Origin: Adiantum capillus-veneris
Taxonomy: Eukaryota; Streptophyta; Polypodiopsida; Polypodiales; Pteridaceae
Assembly: GCA_014529385.2 (NCBI GenBank)
Contig: CM043962.1
Coordinates: 40,035,098 to 40,099,097 of the forward strand
Direction of reading: 5' to 3'
DNA length: 64,000 nt
Shown here: positions 1-7,822 of the stretch, one piece after another
Layout of the letters: every line of letters starts with the position of its first letter
How positions within the stretch are numbered: position 1 is the first letter of the stretch
Made by a program: the position numbers and the translations under genes
The notes under the pieces: model-generated
What the model was told of the DNA's origin: nothing
Databases searched by the model: none
What the model saw: only the letters and a program-made list of their open reading frames with translations

Positions 1-637
1 GTGGTTCTAACTTCTGAAGACATGAAATCCATCAATTTGACAATGTTTAACGGCACCTTTTGGGCTTCAGTCCCTTGACATGGGGAAGATGGGATCTCCA
101 TTTATTCGATAGGATCAGGTAGTCCCTCTGTAAACATTCTTTCCATCAAGAAGTGAGTATGCCCACTTTCCCATGACTTTAAGTCACTTTCTTCTTGGAT
201 GACACTAGGTATGGCTAAGGGTCTATGGACTTGGTGAGGTTGTTGCATTAGTTGTTGTGTCTATAATCTAGATCTTCCTAGGTGCTGGTTCTAGATCCCT
301 TTGGGTATCTTCTACCAAACTCCTTAATTGCTTGACTCGCTCGACCTCCTCTATAGGGTTTGGATAAGTTCCTATCTTCTTCTTGGATCCTTGCCATTGT
401 GGCTCATGAAGATCCTCCTTGTTGGTTTCTATCTTAGTGGTCATTTTGGTCTCCATGGTTTCACCTGAATCAGAATCCTCTTTAGCGTCGTTCATATATA
501 CAGGGTCGTCACTAGTCCCTATGTTGGTCTTCGAGCTGGGGTCTGACTTCTGCTTTTTGCGATCTCTTCCTTCGTGTTTTCTTCTTTTTTTGAGATTGAG
601 CAATTGATGCCGTGTCTCTTTCCTCAAGAATATAATT
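1..637 (-). pseudogene. Gypsy element 1: gag-protease linker, running off the window edge
   Basis: This is the downstream part of the minus-strand Ty3/gypsy element whose LTR is near 15 kb. An open stretch from 627 to 268 encodes a very basic then acidic, Lys/Ser/Asp/Glu-rich linker. The same linker is found at 33153-33494 in the plus-strand copy, with the shared block GSKKKIGTYPNP. In the plus copy the linker is followed by an aspartic protease; here bases 1-267 match the start of that part and the element leaves the window before the catalytic residues. No motif in the linker itself points to an enzyme. The match to the second copy makes the assignment secure. Confidence 0.8.
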
Positions 638-1333
638 TTATTTTTGGAGCATCGATCGTGTGAGTACGTTTACTGGTACCACAGGTGTACTTTGTGATGG
701 CTCCTTGGTACCCTCAATCAAGTTTAATGGCGTGATCTTCGGTGCATTTGGATTATTTGGACATTGGGCTATCAAATGATCTATACCACATCGATTACAC
801 ATGAGTATCGGCATTGTAGACGTGCTCACTTGATTGGTTTGCATTAGTGTGGCATTCTTTTGTAGCCTAATAGGACACTTGGCCACACGATGTGGACCTC
901 CACACTCATAGCATTGAAGAGGTGGTCTCTTAGCAGTGTAATTGATATTTTGGCCTCTTCCAGCAAGAGCAGCTACTTGATAGATAGGTTTGACTTGTCC
1001 CCAATAGTCCTCCATGTAGTATTGTGGACTTTCTTCAAGCACATCCATCCCATAGGTAATATTAGGATCTATATCTTCCTCACAACCTTCCAAACCAGCA
1101 ATAGATGACTCACAACCCACTTGATTCATTGAAGTGATTCTCGAATGTGGTGGTTGCGGTCCTAGCACTCGAGGTGGTAAGAGTGTTGTTTGAACAAAAT
1201 TTTGGGCCCTAGGGACCATGTGTTGTGACGTTTATTCAAGAGGTGGGGCCGGCATCAATGCAGGCACTCAAGGTGTGTCTGTTCATGCTAAGGTTGGTCT
1301 ATTGGCCATCACGTGATTAAATACTATGTAATA
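638..1333 (-). pseudogene. Gypsy element 1: gag C-terminal part with two zinc knuckles
   Basis: This is the 3' half of the gag gene, cut from its 5' half (13750-11385) by the DNA transposon at 1334-11384. From 1219 it is open for 193 codons and contains two CCHC nucleic-acid-binding knuckles, CYECGGPHRVAKC and CNRCGIDHLIAQC. The matching region of the plus-strand copy (32440-33120) is continuous with the upstream gag, which proves the interruption. Bases 1220-1333 carry the gag codons next to the insertion, including the stretch that would supply the last cysteine of the second knuckle. Gag packages element RNA; this copy cannot make an intact protein. Confidence 0.85.
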
Positions 1334-1353
1334 CATTAGGAAAAATATGAACC
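1334..1353 (+). repeat. Left terminal inverted repeat of the DNA transposon
   Basis: The sequence CATTAGGAAAAATATGAACC is the reverse complement, with one mismatch, of the right end at 11365-11384. Looser similarity continues inward (a GGGCC block and GGGATTAAGG in both arms). The CAYTA-like start recalls the CACTA end of CMC transposons, but the similarity is only five bases. Confidence 0.88.
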
Positions 1354-2115
1354 CTCTAGGGGCCCTTTGGGATTAAGGTTAATTAGAGGCCAGCCAATGA
1401 GAAGAGGGTGGTGAACACACTCTATGCCCTCAAAAATGTAGGGGGACAAAGTAGTCTTACACTTTTTAAATGGGCTCTTACCTAGTGAGAAGGTGGGGTG
1501 GGGGGGGGGGAGGGGGGGTGGGTGGGCCATATGGAACCTCCAACTTCCCTCCTTTTTGATCCGGTTTTGAAAAAATCCCAAAAATTTGAAATTTTTCAAA
1601 ATTTTCAAAACTCAAATTTCATCTTCTGAAAACCCCCGTAAAACTATTTTATGGTCAAAAAAGCATTTTTTGATCTCAAAAAGTCAAAACGTGCATCCAA
1701 AAACCCTAAAATTCAAAAATTTTAAAAAACTTTTAAAAAATCTTTTTTTGCTATCCAGAGCTTCCCCAAAATTAGTTATTAGGCAAAAAAGGATTTTCTC
1801 TCTTTAGAACCCCTTTTCCAACCCCTCCTTGGTTGCAACCATCACACTCATCCTCTACTCCAACACTCTCTCTCTTTACACCATCTCCATTGCTGCAGCA
1901 AAGAAGCTCCTCTCTCCTCCCTTACCACCTTCCATTGCCACACCAAGCAAGGCTTATCCACCTTCTCCTCCCAGTGCCACACCAAGCAAGGGTTGTTGTC
2001 CACCTTCTCCTCCCATTGCCACAAGGGTTGACCATTTTCTCATATCACTTTATCACACCTACATTGTAGCAACAAGCAAGGTTCTTCTCCTCCTCCTAGT
2101 TTGCTTTGCTCAACC
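1354..2115. other. Left subterminal region of the transposon, with a G-tract
   Basis: There is no gene in this stretch. It holds a G-run cluster on the plus strand at about 1491-1527 (runs of 4 to 10 G separated by A or T) that could fold as a G-quadruplex, then AT-rich DNA rich in AAAATTT words. From 1800 to 2110 it becomes C/T-rich, as in plant 5' leaders, and runs into the first ATG of gene A. Short ORFs here are low-complexity Pro/Ser/Leu frames and are not supported as genes. The promoter of gene A should lie here, but I see no clear TATA box. Confidence 0.55.
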
Positions 2116-3462
2116 ATGGCCAACTCTACTTCGCAAAGGCGAACAAAGGATGAGGTCACAGCACTTGCATGCCACAACACTAGAGGTGTAGATGATGAGT
2201 GGGTGCCACAAGAGTTTACCAAAGGTGCTTGGGTATACATGCAACCATCTGTTGTTGGCCCTCATCGTGTGCGGAATCATGCAAACTTGGATCTTCATTG
2301 GAAAGGAAAGCTCCTTGGCTTCAAGAACCGCAAAGACAAGGGGACCATAGCCATTGTGTAACATGTTTTCTCAATGTCAACCATGCACTTGCAACAACCA
2401 CCTCGATTTCCAACACATTGTAAGTACATGTTTTGAGAATACAAAGCTAGGTGTGAAATCACAGTGTAATGTTATTATGGATTCATACTTAACATTTGTC
2501 ATGCATTTATAGTCATATTTCCATCCACGTTGGTGGAGGAGCAGCCACTACATAGTCTCTCCGGCACATTCAATGCTATACATGCGGATATTGGAGCAAT
2601 AATGTTCCCGCATCTTTGCCCAACCAAACTGGTTCAAAGAAGGATTTTCTTCTATTCTCACTCCTATATTGTCCCTACTTCTACACAAGCATTTGGAACT
2701 CTTGAACCCATCAAAGTAACTTCCTTATTAAGTATGGAGTGGCCGGTCCCAGATTTGTGGTCGGTAGCATCTTTCAAGCAAAAGATGATAATGGATGTCC
2801 AAAACTCTTTGAAATACTCTAAAGCTTCTAGGTCTGTGGGCTTGAGCTGGTGTTTGCCTATTCATTGTTTTGTGCACATTTTTAAAGAGTTTGGATTTGT
2901 GGAGACTACCACAATGCTTGTATGTAAAGATGCGCATTACGAGGAATTAGGAAGGCTTTTAGAAGAGGACTGGGGTTTTGTGGAGGGCATGCACAACGGG
3001 GACCGGTACCGTTGTAAGGTTGGAGCTTCAGGTATTGGAATGCGCTATTTGAAATCCCGCACCTCCTTGTACATACGATTTCACTATGATCGTTGGATGT
3101 GCAAGCTTGGAGTGTGGACTCCCTTACAGAGTGTAGGCGGCGCTATTGCAAGCTTTGACATTGCAGTGAAGATGCCCAACAATGCTTTGGAGGCAGTCCA
3201 AGTGAACAAGCATTGGACTCTCAGTAATGTTCGAGAACATTTGGTTATTATGGGTTTTGAGGCCCTTCAACAAGCACAATTTCGTTTACAAGGTCACAAG
3301 GTGAGAATCCTTCCACCACATTTTCAATACATCATGGTTTGTCGATCATTAGATGCTTATTGTAATGAATGTCTGCAGATTGGGGAGAATGGAAGACAAA
3401 TTGAAGGTCGAGGAGGACTGGGGGATAGATGGAACTATGCTATCGATCTTATAACTTTGTAA
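2116..3462 (+). CDS. Transposon gene A, unknown function (two exons, one in-frame stop)
   Basis: I do not recognise this protein. Exon 1 is 2116-2419 and exon 2 is 2513-3462; the 93-nt intron has a GTAAGT donor and a TTTATAG acceptor, and the joined frame is 418 codons including the stop. One TAA (2359-2361, codon 82) interrupts it and is one C-to-T step from CAA. The ATG at 2116 is the first good start of the frame. Exon 1 contains FTKGAWVYMQ and HWKGKLLGF, hydrophobic-Gly-aromatic patterns of the kind seen at the start of SH3-like (BAH or Tudor) folds; that is only a suggestion. Exon 2 is a mixed, globular-looking sequence with several Cys and Trp and no transmembrane segment. It is codirectional with gene B, 240 bp downstream. 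A domain captured from the host or an accessory transposition factor are both possible. Confidence 0.7.
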
Positions 3463-3613
3463 CCCTTGCAATTTTCATATTGATCCCCGCTGTAATCAAC
3501 ATGATTTGCTTCGGCAAATCATGCCTTTGAATATAATTTTTTGCATTGGGATGAGAAATCATTTTTTTTGGTGAAAGTGCCTTTTTTTTTAATGTCTTAA
3601 AAAAAGGGTACAT

Positions 3614-3620
3614 TATAAAA
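3614..3620 (+). promoter_or_regulatory. TATA box of gene B
   Basis: TATAAAA lies 83 bp before the ATG at 3703, inside an otherwise non-coding gap, and is followed by a C/T-rich leader typical of plant transcription starts. It supports gene B having its own promoter rather than being read through from gene A. Confidence 0.55.
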
Positions 3621-3702
3621 GGGGGGCCACCTAACTCATTCACTATTTTCACTTTTGCAACTCCTGAGCTCCTCCACTCTCTATCCACACCCCAGGCTAA
3701 AC

Positions 3703-5279
3703 ATGGATGCTGCCACAGCCTCTGCATCTGTACCCACATCCACCCCTTTGTCACGCTTCATCCTCTTCCTCGAGGACACCAAATACAAAGGGAAGTTGGA
3801 CCTCCACACCTTTTTTACTCGTCTCCCTGACCTTGACGCCACAGTTGCCCTTCACATGGATGCATTTGAGGAGATTTCTGCGTTCATGGAGGAGCACATC
3901 ATAAAATATTCTGTATCTATCCCCCCACATGCAGGGATCTGGGTGCCTTGCGATCTTTTGCGCTATATACACAAAGGTGATCGCCCATTCGCCAAGCGGT
4001 TGCAACGATTCCAAGAAATTGCAACCAATGCAGGCCATTACTTGGACGAGCAAGCCCCTGGGGTGTCAGCGCTCAAGAAGCGCAAGTTGGGGGTGGAGTA
4101 CCTTTCTCGGCTCGCAACATTTATCTTCTTGGTGAGCGAGGAACCTGATTTGGAGGAGCTCCACTTACCACACCTTCAAGTTGGGTCCTTTATCAAGGAC
4201 ACCAAGGAGCAGCAGGTTATCCCCATGAACCCTGCAGCGGAAGGAAAAGCACACCAGCTCGAGTACCCTAGGGGTCTTGAGGAAGTGGTTGAGAAATCCA
4301 TAGTTGCGGCTGGCCCTAGTGACACTTCAGTGCCACTACCACTGACGGATGTGGCTATCCTAGAGGTAGAAATTAGCCGCTTCTCCTCAGTGTTAGTGGA
4401 TGGGGAGAAGTTTGTGTTCCTGCATGATTTGGAAAAAGCATTTGGCCTGTGCATGGATGAATGCTTGAGCGTGCTATGGAACAGCAGCAAATGTCCCTTA
4501 GACAATACGCCAGATGCCCTAGAAAGCAAGCTCTTGCCAGATGGGGACTCTGTTGCTGACACTATTGCAGTTGTATGTGCGGAGGTCCTGGCAGCAGAGC
4601 AGTTGCACGTGGATGATGAAGATTTCCAAGCCACGCAAGCCAAGGTTGAGGCTGCTAGGATGCCTATGCCATTATGCAACCTCCCATCTGATGATCCAAA
4701 GCTTGTATTTGTGGTGCATGGGACCATTGACTTGGATGCAAAGGGCAACAGGGAGGAGGATGACAAGGAGTAGGAGGTAAACTGTATCCTAATTTTCATG
4801 TTACTATTTTATCCTTTGTGTCTTTTTTCTCAACCTTCATCGGTTTATGATAGGATGTTGTGGAGGTTGATGATTTTGCTGCAAGGACGGGTGGCAAGCG
4901 GACAGGCTTTGGACCGCAAGCTTCTCTTGCGCATTACCTCGGACAACTCCCCCCTAGCGATGTGGCCATTATCCATAATGAATTTACTCCCCAGGCCCAT
5001 TTTATGACTTGGTCGTTAAAAGCTTTGAGCAAGTTTTTGTGTTTGAGTACCATTGCTCAAACTGCGCATCAAGTGTTCCTAGTGCGTAGATCCCTTGTAT
5101 GCACAGCGTTTGGCACTGGCTTTCGTGGTAAAGTGCTTGCCCAGATAGGGATACATGCTTCCATTGGCTCAACTGACCCAAATGCCATAGCGCAGTCCCT
5201 CTTGACTGGGGAGTTGCCTTACACGCAAAATAGGCGCCAAGAAATGGTCAAAAAAATTCTGAACTCCTCACATACATGA
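3703..5279 (+). CDS. Transposon gene B, unknown function (two exons, one in-frame stop)
   Basis: I do not recognise this protein. Exon 1 is 3703-4776 and exon 2 is 4854-5279; the intron is 77 nt (GTAAAC donor, ATGATAG acceptor after a T-rich tract). The junction is in phase 0 and the joined frame is 500 codons including the stop. A TAG at 4771-4773 (codon 357), two codons before the splice site, is the only interruption; CAG to TAG would explain it. The Ala/Thr-rich N-terminus is followed by an alpha-helical-looking region with the motifs GIWVPCDLLRYI and LKKRKLGVEYL. After an acidic linker (EEDDKE) comes a C-terminal part with GGKRTGFGPQ and a basic end. No signal peptide or membrane span is seen. 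The upstream in-frame ATG at 3655 is possible but lies close to the inferred transcription start. Confidence 0.7.
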
Positions 5280-5460
5280 TGTAAAATCACCGTGCTAGAA
5301 GGAATAAAAAATATTTGAAATTGTCTCTCTATATTGCAAATTCTTTTCAATCTGATTTGTCAATCTTGAAAATTGTTTCAATTGGTGATATGAATTGTTT
5401 TTTGACTTTGTTATTTCAAGGTATGTAATTGCAGTCAATTTGAGTATAATTGTGATTTTT

Positions 5461-6626
5461 AAGTACCCTAGGGGGTTAGATTAGCCTGTAAGGGGCAAAA
5501 AATGCCTGGCCACAAGAGCGCGCAAATGGCCCATCCATCAGTTTTGGATGGGCCATTTGCGCGCCCTTGTGGTCAGGCATTTTTTTGCCCCTTATAGGAC
5601 AATCTACCCCCTAGGGTACTTAAAAAGCACAAATTTATTGCAATGGATTGGTTTTGCATCATTCATTTAAAAGCAACCTTTTTATGGCAATTCTAGTATA
5701 TGTTCACACTCAAGGACACTAGAAAAGCTCAAATCAATTATGAAATGAAGTTTCCAGCAAACTATCACTTGCTTTAGCTCTACCTACTACACCCTTGCAC
5801 CAAAAAGTCAAATTACATTGGACACTTGGTTTCACAATATGTTATTTGTTTTGATATCCTATAAGCAATTCAAAGCTTGAAATGACCAAAAAAAGGTGTC
5901 CATAAGGATCCATATAAAATAATGATGCAAAACCAATAGGTTTTAGTAAATTTGGTTATTTTAAGTACCCTTGGGGTAAGATAAGCCTACAAGGGGCAGA
6001 ATAAGGCCTGGCCACAAGGGCGCGCAAATGACCCATCCATCAGTTTTGGATGGGCCATTTGCGCGCCCTTGTGGCCAGGCATTTTTTTGCCCCTTATAGG
6101 CCAATCTACCCCCTAGGGTACTTAAAAAGCACAAATTTATTGCAATGGATTGGTTTTGCATCATTCATTTAAATGCAACCTTTTTATGGCAATTCCAGTA
6201 TATGTTCACACTCAAGGACACTAGAAAAGCTCAAATCAATTATGAAATGAAGTTTCCAGCAAACTATCACTTGCTTTAGCTCTACCTACTACACCCTTGC
6301 ACCAAAAAGTCAAATTACATTGGACACTTGGTTTCACAATATGTTATTTGTTTTGATATCCTATATGGAATTCAAAGCATGAAATGACCAAAAAAAAGGT
6401 GTCCATAAGGATCCATATAAAATATTGATGCAAAACCACTAGATTTTAGTAAATTTGGTTATTTTAAGTACCCTTGGGGGTAGATAAGCCTACAAGGGGC
6501 AGAAAAAGGCCTGGCCACAAGGGCGCGCAAATGGCCCATCCATCAGTTATGGATGGGCCATTTGCGCGCCCTTGTGGCCAGGCCTTTTTCTGCCCCTTGT
6601 AGGCTTATCTACCCCTAAGGGTACTT
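5461..6626. repeat. Array of three long palindromes between the convergent gene pairs
   Basis: Three 161-bp inverted repeats lie at 5461-5621, 5963-6123 and 6466-6626, each starting AAGTACCC and ending GGGTACTT. They are embedded in a tandem repeat of 502-503 bp (2.3 units), so the unit is hairpin plus about 340 bp of unique spacer. The third palindrome is nearly perfect (about 77 of 78 arm positions pair, with a 5-base loop); the first two have several arm differences. The array sits exactly between the 3' ends of gene B (stop at 5279) and the histone gene (stop at 6787). It may act as a two-way transcription stop, as a source of small RNA, or as a replication or transposition site. It may also be a foldback element that was later duplicated. 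The sequence cannot decide. Confidence 0.9.
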
Positions 6627-6786
6627 AAAATGCACAAATTTACTGAAATTTACTACAATTATATACAGAACTTGAAATTACAAAGATAATAGACAGAGTA
6701 GACACAACTGTTGATCATATTGTCATTGGAAAGTCAAATCATTACAAAGATAAGGGTGTGCAATACAAAAAGAGGGGTAACTTCGG

Positions 6787-7683
6787 CTAATGCTCGAAGT
6801 CTCGTCGCAATCGTCGTGCAAGCTGCATATCTTTTGGCTGTATTGTCACTCGCTTTGCATGAATGGCACATAGGTTGGTATCTTCCAACACTGAAATGAT
6901 GTGGGCCTCTGCAGCTTCTTGAATAGCCTCTAGCGCTATTGCTTGCATTCTATACTGATTTCCATAGCTTTGAAGCACTTCCTTCACAGTGTGAGCAAAG
7001 GGGGCGCGTCGAATCAAGAGCTCCGTCGTCTTCTGGTAGTGGCGGATTTCTGCAAATGCCCTTGCTATTTTTCGGCACCGCTGCGGTTGTCTTGGGGGCA
7101 CTTGCACATTTGCTGGCGGGCGGCGTGAAGGCTTCTTGAAAAACTTAGACTTGCGTCTGTTTACATGCTTAGGGGCTGGTTCTGCAGCCTGTTCTGATTC
7201 TTCCTCTTCCCTTGGTTGCCGATCTTGTCGTGTGGGGAGAGCTCCCTTGCCTTGAGGCAATGTCTTCCCCCCAACGGCCACCCGGTGTGTGCGCGGTATT
7301 ATTTCTCGCAGCCATGGTGGCTCAGTCTCTGATTCGGTGTCTGTATTGACCACCCGAGTCCTGGATGGTCCTGCTTGTGATTGGGGGCGTGACGGCTGCT
7401 CCCTATCGGACTCTGATGTTTGCTGGCCCTCTGCTTCTCTCCAGCGCTGGGCACGTTGCTTCATTCTCTTTCTAGGTGTTATATCTTGAGGAGGTGGAGA
7501 TTCAACAGTCCTTGATGACTCTCATGCCCTACCACCATGCCCACTACCAGAAGAGTTCCTTGAACGGCCAGGTGTTCGTGGCCGTTTTCTTGTGCCTTTA
7601 AGCCATGACGGCTTCTCACATCCTTGGAGGGTGTTTTTGTTGGCAGGCGGATGCTCTTTCGCGGTTTGTTTGGTGCGCGCCAT
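6787..7683 (-). CDS. Histone H3 variant with a long tail, encoded by the transposon
   Basis: This single-exon gene encodes 298 residues and has one in-frame TGA (7522-7524, codon 54; CGA to TGA). It starts MARTKQTA, identical to canonical H3 residues 1-7 including Lys4, then departs. The tail is about 200 residues, rich in Arg, Pro, Ser and Glu, with basic clusters ([15 protein letters not shown]), an acidic run near residue 160 and an RRKS at about 176-179 that recalls the ARKS context of K9 and K27. The histone fold spans residues 207-298: [15 protein letters not shown] (alpha-N/alpha-1), then alpha-2, then [15 protein letters not shown] and [10 protein letters not shown] (alpha-3). The H113, R116 and D123 equivalents of the H3-H3 interface are kept. 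Loop 1 has the canonical H3 length, unlike most CENH3. Canonical H3 is about 135 residues. It lies upstream of its own TATA box and next to the transposase, both on the minus strand. Confidence 0.93.
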
Positions 7684-7740
7684 TTCGTTGGTAAGAGCTC
7701 ACCTGTTCTTAAGAAATGAGTGATTTATGAGAGCATGCAA

Positions 7741-7770
7741 TATTTATAAGGGCCCATTTAAAAAGGGCCC
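7741..7770 (-). promoter_or_regulatory. Promoter of the transposon histone H3 gene
   Basis: Read on the minus strand, a TATA box (TTATAAATA, 7749-7741) lies about 58 bp before the ATG at 7683. Two GGGCCC sites (7750-7755 and 7765-7770) sit directly upstream of it. The left one reads GGGCCCA, containing TGGGCC, the plant site II element found in promoters of growth and cell-cycle genes and bound by TCP factors. Placement fits a short 5' leader of about 30 nt. Use of the promoter is inferred. Confidence 0.55.
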
Positions 7771-7822
7771 TGTTCACACTAATTTTTGAAAAAGAAGTAT
7801 TATTTTTTAAATAAACATGTCG

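Noticed and set aside
1829-2191. 120-codon Pro/Ser-rich ORF as a gene
   Set aside because: Low-complexity leader sequence overlapping the gene A start in another frame; no motif and no splice support.
2040-2364. Minus-strand ORFs opposite gene A
   Set aside because: Shadows of exon 1, which is supported by splice phase with exon 2.
4176-4799. 207-codon Ser/Thr-rich ORF on the minus strand
   Set aside because: Antisense shadow of gene B; composition is what reverse reading of its codons gives.
5461-6626. CRISPR-like array
   Set aside because: Units are 500 bp with internal 161-bp palindromes, in a plant transposon; not short repeats with spacers.
6466-6626. Replication-dependent histone 3' stem-loop for the H3 gene
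   Set aside because: The palindrome is 161 bp, while the animal histone stem-loop is about 16 nt and plant histone mRNAs are polyadenylated.
6787-7464. Histone frame as a CENH3 (centromeric H3)
   Set aside because: The long tail invites this, but loop 1 is not extended and the fold keeps IHAKRVTI and KDMQLARR of ordinary H3, with the ARTKQTA start. I treat it as an H3 variant.
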